Assembly (NCBI RefSeq): GCF_009936215.1
Contig: NZ_AP019551.1
Coordinates: 1,264,708 to 1,328,707, forward strand
DNA from: Athalassotoga saccharophila
GTDB taxonomy: Bacteria; Thermotogota; Thermotogae; Mesoaciditogales; Mesoaciditogaceae
DNA: 64,000 nt
Direction: 5' to 3'
Both the position numbers and the translations under genes were made by a program. Shown here piece after piece: positions 50,261 to 58,382 of this stretch; within the stretch, counting starts at the first letter, position 1; the number at the start of each line of letters is the position of its first letter. The notes beneath the pieces were generated by a model. That model made no database searches. It was not told where the DNA came from and worked only from the letters and a program-made list of their open reading frames with translations.

Positions 50261-50288
50261 CGTGCCATGTGCCATGCGTTACGTATCA
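50261..50288 (+). repeat. Degenerate dispersed repeat, copy 3 (partial)
   Basis: CGTGCCATGTGCCATGCGTTACG shares words with the other two repeats, such as GCCATGTGCCA with copy 2. The gap 50036-50303 also contains CCAGTTTCTTTAACTG and similar low-complexity scraps, but no gene I can support. Confidence 0.4.
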
Positions 50289-50303
50289 AATCAACAAGGG
50301 CTT

Positions 50304-52700
50304 TTACAAGCCCTCACCTCTAAAGGTGGTGGGTGTTGACTCTTCGATCAAGTTCACCTCTTTAAAAGATCCGTTTTTGAATTTCAAACTTTTTATTTCA
50401 TACTTCTTTATATCAAATGCTTTCAAATTGCCAAAAGCATTTAGAAAGAATTTTCTGTTTGATCCTGTCATTTCCCATACCCGTATTATTGCACTTCCAT
50501 CTTTAGATTCTGACATTTTGAGCACTTCCATCATTACCCCTTCTCCATTCACTTCAACAAAAGAATTCATCGGTGGAAACTTCCCTCCATGTTTTGGGAC
50601 GCTGAATATCTCTAACGGTTCATTCAAAGACTGGGATATCTTTAATCCCTCTTCCCTTTGATTTGGAGAGTAACCCGACATCCATATATCGAATTCTTGA
50701 ATTCCTTCATCTGTAAAATACAAAGATTCATTTCTTTTTATCCTGTATGGCATATGCCATGCAAAAGGAGGATTTCTAAGAATTGTTATTCTCGCCTCAT
50801 TGTCTAAAACATCGTAGGCATACTTCCCGTTATTTCCGATCGTAAAGCCACGGTTATCGTTTTCGAAAAATAATGCCCTTTGCATAGGATATTCCTGACC
50901 ATTTAAAGGTCTTTCAATCATCCCGTATGGAACTTCAGAAATGACCTTTTTTATTCCGTTAAAGGAAAATTTTAATTTGATCATTTTGAGAGGCTCATGC
51001 CAATCAATTATGAAATGTATTCTTACAACAGGATCATATTCATGCACTCTTATAATCTCGAAGATCTTAGATCTTTTGTATCTCATCTCGATCTTTATCT
51101 TAGATTCCAATTTTCCACTCTCGATCTTTACCTTTCCCCTCAAGGGTTCTGATTCTCTTGAATATTTTGATATTCCGTGACTCCATGTATCGGAATCGTC
51201 ATTTATAACGATAGGTATACAGGAAGGTTCGGAGAAATATCGAGTATTTCTTTTTTTGTCGTAGAAGTTCATATATCCTTCATCTGTGAATTCGAGACGG
51301 TAGAATTCATTTTCAACGAAATCATCCCCGCAGATTAAATCACTTTTTGTTTCAGACGATTTTCCATCTTTAAGCCAGTAAACGCTATATCCAAGAGGCG
51401 GCACCGTGGCCTTGAAAAGGATCCTGTAAGTGTTGTTCATCAACTCAGTCGGATGAACTCTTTGATACTCTACCTCTTTTCCATTCGAATCCACAAGCAC
51501 CCTGTCACCCCATTCTTCCCAGTTGAGCCACGGTTCGAATTCCACATATTCTTCTCTTTTAAAAGCCGAAGGATTGAAGACCACAAATGGCAGACCATCT
51601 CCACGGGTATCTATGTCTTTTGCCAAAGTCTGGAGAGATAGATGCTTTATCCTTTCGGCATCGCTTATAACTCCTCCCAGTTCGTTATAAGCGTCTTCAT
51701 ACGCTTCTTTTATCGCCGTCCCGCCAAGAAGATCGTGAAATTGATTGAAAAGCAAAGATTTCCATGTCCTTTCGAAAACGTCGTATGGATAAGGGATTTT
51801 TTCCACAACGGAGGCAATCGTTGAAAATTTCTCGGCAGTGATAAGTGTGTTTTCGCTTTTTCTGTTGAGAATTTTCATTTTTGAATTCACCGAATAGGCA
51901 CCTATCGAATGGTACTGCAGTTCATCTTCGGTAACTGGCAGATTCTCTTCTTTGTCCTTTACTTGATCGAAGAATTTGTCCGGAGAACTGAATTCTAATT
52001 TTACTTCATCCGAAAAATTCTTGTGATTTCTTATGTAATTTACATCTTCTATAGTTGGCCCTCCACCATGATCTCCAACGCCGTAAAAGACCATCGTTGT
52101 TTCTGAAGCAGATTCTGCTAAATATGCCATTATTTGCTTTTCAAGGTCTCCCTTATCCCTTCTTGTTTCATAATTTCTGCTAAGCCTGAAGGCTACAACC
52201 TCACTTCCATCCGGAGATCTCCATCTAAAAAGTGATGGAAGGTTTTTTTCATTCGGACCCGGTCTCATGAAAACGTAATAGTCAAAGCCGCTTTTTTTGA
52301 GTATTTGTGGCAAAGTTCCGGCATGGCCAAAACTGTCTACGTTGTATCCAACCTTTACATCTATTCCAAACTTTTCTTTGAAATACCTTTTTCCATATAA
52401 ACCCTGCCTTACGAAAGATTCACCAGATGGAATGTTACAATCGGGCTGTACCCACCAGCCGTTGACTATGTTCCATCTGCCGGATTTTACGAATTTTACT
52501 ATCTCATCGAATAATTGAGGGTCAGTTTTTTCAATCCATTCGTACATCCTTGCTTCGCCTTTCGTGAAGATCAAATCGTCCGAATTTTTGAGCAATTCAA
52601 CCATGGTACGGCATGTCGAAATCATCTCGGAGACCCCTTCGGGCCATCTCCAAAGCCAGACGGGATCTATGTGCGCGTTGCCAATCATGTGAACGATCAT
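50304..52700 (-). CDS. GH38 alpha-mannosidase
   Basis: A 798-residue zinc enzyme removing alpha-linked mannose. The N-terminal catalytic domain starts with MIGNAHIDPVWLWRW (zinc His, Asp) and contains YNVDSFGHAGTLPQIL with the nucleophile Asp; FNQFHDLLGGTA is the third zinc block. The rest is the beta-rich C-terminal part. There is no signal peptide, so it works on imported mannosides. ATG overlaps the stop of the Cys/Met enzyme gene. It belongs to the ROK-ABC operon starting at 58053. Confidence 0.95.
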   Translation of the reverse strand: MIVHMIGNAHIDPVWLWRWPEGVSEMISTCRTMVELLKNSDDLIFTKGEARMYEWIEKTDPQLFDEIVKFVKSGRWNIVNGWWVQPDCNIPSGESFVRQGLYGKRYFKEKFGIDVKVGYNVDSFGHAGTLPQILKKSGFDYYVFMRPGPNEKNLPSLFRWRSPDGSEVVAFRLSRNYETRRDKGDLEKQIMAYLAESASETTMVFYGVGDHGGGPTIEDVNYIRNHKNFSDEVKLEFSSPDKFFDQVKDKEENLPVTEDELQYHSIGAYSVNSKMKILNRKSENTLITAEKFSTIASVVEKIPYPYDVFERTWKSLLFNQFHDLLGGTAIKEAYEDAYNELGGVISDAERIKHLSLQTLAKDIDTRGDGLPFVVFNPSAFKREEYVEFEPWLNWEEWGDRVLVDSNGKEVEYQRVHPTELMNNTYRILFKATVPPLGYSVYWLKDGKSSETKSDLICGDDFVENEFYRLEFTDEGYMNFYDKKRNTRYFSEPSCIPIVINDDSDTWSHGISKYSRESEPLRGKVKIESGKLESKIKIEMRYKRSKIFEIIRVHEYDPVVRIHFIIDWHEPLKMIKLKFSFNGIKKVISEVPYGMIERPLNGQEYPMQRALFFENDNRGFTIGNNGKYAYDVLDNEARITILRNPPFAWHMPYRIKRNESLYFTDEGIQEFDIWMSGYSPNQREEGLKISQSLNEPLEIFSVPKHGGKFPPMNSFVEVNGEGVMMEVLKMSESKDGSAIIRVWEMTGSNRKFFLNAFGNLKAFDIKKYEIKSLKFKNGSFKEVNLIEESTPTTFRGEGL

Positions 52701-53854
52701 CTCTTCATCATCCTTTTCAATGCTCTTTCAAGATCGTCGATCAATATTTCCGGATCCTCAAGTCCCACATGGATTCTAACGATCGAAACATTATCTTCCG
52801 AGAGATCTTTGTGCGAAACTGCATATGGTACAACGAGGCTTTCATATCCTCCCCAACTTACTGCTCTTTTGAAAATACGCAAATTATCCGTGAATGCCTT
52901 TACGTCTTCTATCCTTTTAGTTGCCAGTTTTATCGAAAATAGACCAGATCCACCTCTCATTTGTTTTTTGGCAAGGGCCAATTGAGGATTATCCTTATAA
53001 AATGGATAATTTATCCCTTCAATGGCAGGATGTTCAGAAAGGTAATTTATTACCTTCATCGTGCTTTGGAAGTGCCTTTCCATTCTTATGTGAAGTGTTC
53101 TCAACCCTCTTAAAATAAGCCAACTCGCAAATGGATCTGGAACGGCACCAATGTTGAGAAATTCCGTTTTGAAAATGTGTGAAATGTCCTTTTTGCTACC
53201 GATCACGACACCCGCAACGACATCACTGTGACCGCCAAAGTATTTGCTTGAAGAATGAACCACGAGATCTATCCCAAAATCCAGAGGGTTTTGAAAGTAA
53301 GGAGTTGCCCAGGTGTTGTCTATTATCGTCTTTATACCGCGTTTTTTGGCAAAAGCAGATATATTTTCAAGATCCTGAATTTTGAATGTAAAAGTCGTCG
53401 GGCTTTCAAGGTATATTAACTTCGTTTCTGGCCTTACAGCAGAACGTATCTCTTCTTCGCTTCCATCAACATAAGTATGTGAAATGCCAAAACGTTTCAG
53501 ATACTTCTCAAGCAAAGTCTTTGTCCAACTGTAACTGTCTTCAACGCAAACAACATGATCTCCTGACTTCAAAAAGGCCATTACTCCTGCCGAAATTGCC
53601 GCAACTCCGGACGCAAATAATTTTGCCTTTTGTCCATGCTCAAGAGCGGCAATTTTCTCTTCTACTATATTAACGGTTGGGTTATTTCCCCTCGTATAGA
53701 GGTAATGCCCTTCCTCATCCGAAAGAGCCTCTTTGAATTTATCGAAAGAATCGAATTCAAAGATAGAGGTCTGGAAAATAGGTGGGGTAACCGAACCAAA
53801 TGGAATATTTTCTTCTCCGAGATGATGAAGTATTTCCGTGATATTTTTTTTCAT
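52697..53854 (-). CDS. Cys/Met metabolism PLP enzyme (cystathionine synthase/lyase family)
   Basis: A 385-residue fold-type I enzyme. YTRGNNPTVNIVEEKIAALE, FASGVAAISAGVMAF, DNTWATPYFQNPLDFG and the PLP Lys in VHSSSKYFGGHSDVV identify it. Cystathionine gamma-synthase, cystathionine beta-lyase and methionine gamma-lyase share these motifs, so the reaction is open. AGGAGGAATCG precedes ATG 53854. It sits between the sugar permeases (11 bases) and alpha-mannosidase (ATGA overlap), an odd place for amino acid metabolism. Confidence 0.9.
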   Translation of the reverse strand: MKKNITEILHHLGEENIPFGSVTPPIFQTSIFEFDSFDKFKEALSDEEGHYLYTRGNNPTVNIVEEKIAALEHGQKAKLFASGVAAISAGVMAFLKSGDHVVCVEDSYSWTKTLLEKYLKRFGISHTYVDGSEEEIRSAVRPETKLIYLESPTTFTFKIQDLENISAFAKKRGIKTIIDNTWATPYFQNPLDFGIDLVVHSSSKYFGGHSDVVAGVVIGSKKDISHIFKTEFLNIGAVPDPFASWLILRGLRTLHIRMERHFQSTMKVINYLSEHPAIEGINYPFYKDNPQLALAKKQMRGGSGLFSIKLATKRIEDVKAFTDNLRIFKRAVSWGGYESLVVPYAVSHKDLSEDNVSIVRIHVGLEDPEILIDDLERALKRMMKR

Positions 53855-53865
53855 GACGATTCCTC

Positions 53866-54705
53866 CTATTCTTTAACTGCTCCCTCCGTTAATCCTGCGA
53901 TTATGTACTTTTGTGCAAAAGCAAAAACGATTATAGTGGGCAATAAGGCAACTACAAGTCCTGCACTCATTACTCCCCAACTTATGCCGGCCTTTGAAAT
54001 GAAGGAGTTCAAAGCGGCCGGAACTGTCATTTTGTCATTTGAAGATAGAAACATGACGGCCAAAAACAATTCATTCCATATGTTAACAAAGAAAAAACTG
54101 AAAATGGCCATGATGGCAGGCAAACTTATAGGTAAAACGATCCTGTAAAGTACTTCGAGAGTTCCACATCCGTCTATAAGGGCGGCCTCTTCGAGTGAAA
54201 CAGGTATCCTGTCAAAGAATCCTTTAGACATTATGGTACCAAACGCTATTACCATGTCGATGTAGATAATTCCGAGTACAAAAAGATTGTTTATCATACC
54301 GAATTTGGAAAGCATCAAAAAAAGTGGGAGCATAAGTAGAAAGCCTGGGATCATCTGCGTAAGATACATGGCAAGAAGAATTCCGTTGCTTAATTTTTTG
54401 GAACTCAAACGTGAGAGTCCGTATCCACTTAGAACAGAGACTATTAAAGCACCGAGAGACGATCCCAAGGAGACAAGCAAACTATTTCTAAAGTAGATTC
54501 CAAAATTCGCAAATGTAAAAAGGAATCTGTAATTTTCAAAGTCAAGGCTTTTTGGAAAAAATGTAATTGGAAATGTGTACAATTCCTTTGGACCTTTAAA
54601 AGATGTTACCAACACCCAGTAAAGAGGGATCAAAGCAAATATCAAATATCCACCAAGAGCCATGAATTTTAAAACTGATTCGATGAAAATTTTTAATTTT
54701 TTCAT
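53866..54705 (-). CDS. Carbohydrate ABC transporter permease (MalG type)
   Basis: A 279-residue permease with six predicted helices and EAA loop EAALIDGCGTLEVLYRIVLPISLPA. The start overlaps the stop of the MalF-type gene (ATGA). It is part of the second ATPase-less CUT1 importer in the window. Neighbouring GH38 suggests a mannose-containing oligosaccharide as cargo. Confidence 0.94.
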   Translation of the reverse strand: MKKLKIFIESVLKFMALGGYLIFALIPLYWVLVTSFKGPKELYTFPITFFPKSLDFENYRFLFTFANFGIYFRNSLLVSLGSSLGALIVSVLSGYGLSRLSSKKLSNGILLAMYLTQMIPGFLLMLPLFLMLSKFGMINNLFVLGIIYIDMVIAFGTIMSKGFFDRIPVSLEEAALIDGCGTLEVLYRIVLPISLPAIMAIFSFFFVNIWNELFLAVMFLSSNDKMTVPAALNSFISKAGISWGVMSAGLVVALLPTIIVFAFAQKYIIAGLTEGAVKE

Positions 54706-55586
54706 ATAACCCCTCTTTCCAATCTTGAGAAGATACTTAAGTAAATGACTGCGTAGATCATGAGAATACTCATTATTATAAAACCTATAGCAGCCGCCTG
54801 ACCGTAATTGTAAAAACTATACATCTTTATTATCATGTAATTGGCCAAGGTGTTTGTACTGTTGGCAGGTCCTCCATTTGTCATTGCGTATATTATGTCA
54901 GGGAAATTCAAAATCCACATCGTACGCAACAGTATCGTACTTGCTATCGTTGGTCTTATGTATGGAATCGTAACGTTCACAAGCCTTCTAAATCGACCGG
55001 CTCCATCTATCTTTGCCGCTTCATAAAGTTCTTCCGGTACAGATTGTAAAGCCGCCAAAAGCATTATCGCAAAAAATGGTATCCCATACCAGATATTGAC
55101 CACAATAACCGATGCAAGTGCGATGTGTGGATCGGATAAGAAACCTATGCCTTGATTTATAATTCCAAATCTCATAAGAATGCCATTTATAAGTCCAAAT
55201 TGACCGTTAAAAATCCATGCCCAGACCAATCCTATTGCAAAACCGGATACGGCCCATGGATAAAAAACAAGTCCAGAATAAATGCCTCTTCCTTTAAAAG
55301 GCTTTTTTAGCAATAATGCCAATCCAAATCCAAGTGTGAACTGGAAAACTAAGGATACGACAACCCATATCACCGTGTTTAAGACTATTTGGACAAAATT
55401 AAAATCAACACTTGTGAATATGTTTATGAAATTATCAAAACCATTGAAATATATGTTTGAAAGATTGTATAAATTATAATTTTCAAATGCTATTTGTATT
55501 TCCTGACCTATAGGAATATATGTAAAGATAACTAACAATACGATCGTTGGTAAAACCATGATGAACAACTTAAGGTTTCTACTCAT
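54702..55586 (-). CDS. Carbohydrate ABC transporter permease (MalF/UgpA type)
   Basis: A 294-residue permease with six predicted helices and EAA loop EAAKIDGAGRFRRLVNVTIPYIRP. ATG 55586 is preferred, as GGAGG lies eight bases before it; the longer frame to 55622 would pass through the hairpin at 55602-55629. Works with the MalG-type partner coded next and the binding protein encoded upstream. Confidence 0.94.
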   Translation of the reverse strand: MSRNLKLFIMVLPTIVLLVIFTYIPIGQEIQIAFENYNLYNLSNIYFNGFDNFINIFTSVDFNFVQIVLNTVIWVVVSLVFQFTLGFGLALLLKKPFKGRGIYSGLVFYPWAVSGFAIGLVWAWIFNGQFGLINGILMRFGIINQGIGFLSDPHIALASVIVVNIWYGIPFFAIMLLAALQSVPEELYEAAKIDGAGRFRRLVNVTIPYIRPTIASTILLRTMWILNFPDIIYAMTNGGPANSTNTLANYMIIKMYSFYNYGQAAAIGFIIMSILMIYAVIYLSIFSRLERGVI

Positions 55587-55601
55587 GGATGTCCTCCAGT
55601 A

Positions 55602-55629
55602 AATCCAGGTGTCAAAAGACACCTGGATT
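55602..55629 (-). other. Strong intercistronic hairpin after the binding-protein gene
   Basis: AATCCAGGTGTC (55602-55613) and GACACCTGGATT (55618-55629) pair perfectly over 12 bp with an AAAA loop. There is no T-run on the minus strand (it is followed by TACTGGAGG), so it probably protects the 3' end of the binding-protein message or slows transcription rather than ending it. Confidence 0.8.
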
Positions 55630-55634
55630 ATTTC

Positions 55635-56891
55635 TTATTTACTTGACCAGTAATTGTTCCATTTCGCCAGAACGGCATCGAGAGAAATGTTTCCAAGTAG
55701 CAATGATTGCATATCCGCCTGCTGTATGCTTGGCCATCCGGGCCATTTTGAGGAATTAAATGGGTAATTTGAAAAGATGTATTTTTCAGGATGTTTCATC
55801 ATATATGCCCATGCGCTGTAAACACCTGTGCTGAAATACGGATCGTTTTCATAAGTTACGGAACTTATCGGAAGAGGTCCGTAATTCTTGTTAAACCAGG
55901 CGTTGACTTCAGGACTTGAAACGTAGGCGATGAATTTCCATGCCGCTTCTTTATGTTGGGAATAAGAGACTATTCCAAGGCCGTTAAATCCGTAATTTGG
56001 ATAGGCTTTTCCAGTCGGCCCTACCGGAAGGGGCACAACTGTATATTGATCTTTGTCAAGCATCGTGTTAAGTAATCCTACCGTGTCCGGATCCTGCATC
56101 AAAATAGGGGTTACTCCCGATACGAATGAGTTGACTTGAGAATCAAAACCCCAGTTTATAGAATCCTGAGGAGAGGTTTTAAACAGTTTGATGTACATTT
56201 CCCATCCGGCTTTGTACTGTGGAGATGTGAAGATCGTTTGTCCATTTGGAAGAATGTAGAGGTTGTCTGGATTTGCATTTTCAACAAAAGAAGTTGCAAG
56301 GGTGTCAGGGAATATGAAGGGCGAATTTTTCCCTCTGTTGTCCCATCCATACTGATTTTTTGATGGATTGTACAATTTCTGGCACGCATTCAAAACATCC
56401 TGCCATGTTTTGAGATCATCGGGGTTGATGCCATATTTGGCCAATATATCCGTTCTTACAAATAGGGCTTTGACAAAGAATGACTGCGGAATCATGTAAG
56501 GTGTGTTATTCACAGTTTTTGCCGCCTGCCATGCAAGTGGAATGAGAGTTTTTGATGCACTCCATGTTGCTATGTAAGGAGTGAGATTAGTCAACCAGCC
56601 ATTGTCAACAAGTTGTTTTATCGTGTAATCTCTTACCTCAATGATATCCAGAGGCTGTTTCCCCATCAACATTGTTGTGAGTTTGTTATCTGCCTGTTCG
56701 TATGGAGGAGAGATAAGATTTATCTTTATGTTTGGATTAAGGGCTTCGAAGTCTTTTATAACCTGTTCCCACCACGCCGTTCTTTGAGGACTTGTCAATA
56801 CCTGCATGAAATTAAGTGTGATCGTCTCACCAAGTGAAACTATCCCTATTGCCAGTACCAAAATGAGCACTACAAAACCTATTCTCTTCAT
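55635..56891 (-). CDS. Sugar ABC transporter substrate-binding protein
   Basis: A 418-residue exported CUT1 binding protein. The signal peptide ends near residue 21 (GIVSLG), with no lipobox. The mature part starts ETITLNFMQVLTSPQRTAWWEQVIKDFEALNPNIKINLI, then DIIEVRDYTIKQLVDNGWLTNLTPYI. ATG 56891 follows AAGGGG. It lies between a ROK repressor gene and two permease genes. Its likely cargo, from the GH38 in the same operon, is a mannoside; that is inference. Confidence 0.93.
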   Translation of the reverse strand: MKRIGFVVLILVLAIGIVSLGETITLNFMQVLTSPQRTAWWEQVIKDFEALNPNIKINLISPPYEQADNKLTTMLMGKQPLDIIEVRDYTIKQLVDNGWLTNLTPYIATWSASKTLIPLAWQAAKTVNNTPYMIPQSFFVKALFVRTDILAKYGINPDDLKTWQDVLNACQKLYNPSKNQYGWDNRGKNSPFIFPDTLATSFVENANPDNLYILPNGQTIFTSPQYKAGWEMYIKLFKTSPQDSINWGFDSQVNSFVSGVTPILMQDPDTVGLLNTMLDKDQYTVVPLPVGPTGKAYPNYGFNGLGIVSYSQHKEAAWKFIAYVSSPEVNAWFNKNYGPLPISSVTYENDPYFSTGVYSAWAYMMKHPEKYIFSNYPFNSSKWPGWPSIQQADMQSLLLGNISLDAVLAKWNNYWSSK

Positions 56892-56913
56892 ATACACCCC
56901 TTCCTTTCTTATT

Positions 56914-56926
56914 GGCCAAATTGGCC
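56914..56926. promoter_or_regulatory. Inverted repeat at the ROK/binding-protein junction
   Basis: GGCCAA (56914-56919) and TTGGCC (56921-56926) surround a single A at the end of the ROK gene, overlapping its stop. The same place in the first ROK-ABC operon (35994-36010) also has an inverted repeat of different sequence. It could be an operator or a small hairpin. Confidence 0.4.
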
Positions 56927-58053
56927 TAAATTTTTATCATCCTTTTTTCAACGTATTTCACCCTTCCATGTGCCGACGCACCAAGCGCTACGACAAATGC
57001 GTCTCCGAGTGTTGACAATTCAACCTTTACCTCATGATCGTAGAAAAGATATTTCTTTATGGTACTTCTAACCGAGTTCAAGAAGGTATTTCCGAGATAG
57101 GTTGCCTTTCCTCCCAAAAAGATCGTAGATATGCCTGTGAGATGAATCATAGAAACTATTACCGCACCAACCTCTTCTCCGATCTCTTGCAAAAATTCAA
57201 TCACTTTTTTGTCTTTGTTTTTTTCGGCCTTCTTTAAACTCTCAAAATCTGGTATCCCAAACATCCTTGTCCTTTCAAGAATGGCATCGGCACCGTAAAG
57301 ATCTTCAAGATATTTGAACGTACCATTGTCCTTTACAAGAAAATGTCCCATTTCGCCTGCGTAACCGTATTCTCCATGATGTATTTCTCCATTTAAAATG
57401 ATCCCGGATCCAATTCCTTCTTCCATATGGATGGATATAAATGAGTTTAAATTCTTACCTTTACCGTAGTATTTTTCGGCGATCGCAGCGACATCGGCGT
57501 CATTTTCTATCCATGCGTTAACCTTGTATCTGTCTGAAAAGATCTTTGCAAGAGGTACATTTTCAAATTCCAAAAATTTTGCCGGTTTGAGGATAATTCC
57601 GTTTTTAGAGTCAAGGGTTCCGGGTGCTCCAAAGGCTATGGCATCTATCTTATCTCGATTGCCGGCAATTAAATCATCTGTCACTTCAAAGATCGAATTA
57701 ATTATGGAATTGTAATCAAAGGATTTGTAATATTTTGATTTTCTTCTCAAAATTTTTCCATCTGCATCGACAATGCATCCTTCGACCTGTTTTCTTAGAA
57801 TTCCTATTCCGGCAACGTGAAAGGCATCTGGCACTATTTCGAGCAAGGTCTGAGGCTTTCCTATCCGGGAATCATGGGTTTTTTCCTTTTCTCTTATGAA
57901 TCCCAAATCGATAAAATTCTTTGTGATTTCTCCGACGGTGGTTTTTGTGAGATCCAATTCATTTGCTATTTCAACTCTTGAAGCATTTTTAACCATAAGC
58001 GTTTCAAAAATTCTCAAAGAATTTCTTAAACCGACTGAACTTATGGCATTCAT
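56926..58053 (-). CDS. ROK-family transcriptional repressor lacking the zinc motif
   Basis: A 375-residue repressor. The winged helix-turn-helix is in residues 10-65 (ASRVEIANELDLTKTTVGEITKNFIDLG), followed by a ROK domain (AFGAPGTLDS, WIENDADVAAIAEKYYG, EEGIGSGIILNGEIHHG, YAGEMGHFLV). After GHFLV the usual CxCGxxGCxE zinc motif is missing. AAGGAGTACAAT precedes ATG 58053. It heads the operon with the mannoside importer and presumably controls it and itself. Sugar binding might differ from zinc-containing members. Confidence 0.92.
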   Translation of the reverse strand: MNAISSVGLRNSLRIFETLMVKNASRVEIANELDLTKTTVGEITKNFIDLGFIREKEKTHDSRIGKPQTLLEIVPDAFHVAGIGILRKQVEGCIVDADGKILRRKSKYYKSFDYNSIINSIFEVTDDLIAGNRDKIDAIAFGAPGTLDSKNGIILKPAKFLEFENVPLAKIFSDRYKVNAWIENDADVAAIAEKYYGKGKNLNSFISIHMEEGIGSGIILNGEIHHGEYGYAGEMGHFLVKDNGTFKYLEDLYGADAILERTRMFGIPDFESLKKAEKNKDKKVIEFLQEIGEEVGAVIVSMIHLTGISTIFLGGKATYLGNTFLNSVRSTIKKYLFYDHEVKVELSTLGDAFVVALGASAHGRVKYVEKRMIKI

Positions 58054-58079
58054 ATTGTACTCCTTGAATAATAATTAGT

Positions 58080-58094
58080 AAGTAAAGTTTACTT
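58080..58094. promoter_or_regulatory. Candidate operator upstream of the second ROK repressor
   Basis: AAGTAAA-G-TTTACTT, a perfect 7-bp inverted repeat around one base, lies 27 bases before the ROK start, near the expected -10/+1 of its promoter. AT-rich palindromes of this kind are known operators for ROK repressors. The rest of the 329-base gap 58054-58382 contains AT-rich sequence with TTTATC...GATAAA and the divergent promoter at 58314. Confidence 0.5.
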
Positions 58095-58313
58095 TATTAT
58101 CTATCTTTCTTCTTCAAAATTCAAAGGCAAAAAATAGCAGAATTTTGACTTTATTTCTAATTTTAAACGTTTATCGATGATTGATAAATACAATCTTAAA
58201 TGATCGTTAATTATCTCTAAATATCAAATGATTTCATTTAAATAATCTTTACACATAGCGCGAAATTTTTGCCTCTCACTTTTTCTTTATTGACTTTACA
58301 GTTAACTATACAT

Positions 58314-58352
58314 TTCACAAATTGGTCAAAATTGATATAATATATTTGACCA
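58314..58352 (+). promoter_or_regulatory. Promoter with an operator bracketing the -10 box
   Basis: TTCACA (58314-58319), 16 bases, TATAAT (58336-58341). The -10 is flanked by TGGTCAAA (58323-58330) and TTTGACCA (58345-58352), a perfect 8-bp inverted repeat whose arm centres are about two DNA turns apart. A dimeric repressor binding there would block the promoter. It drives the membrane protein at 58383. Confidence 0.65.
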
Positions 58353-58382
58353 TATCGTTTAGGAAGATTAAAGGGGGCATTT

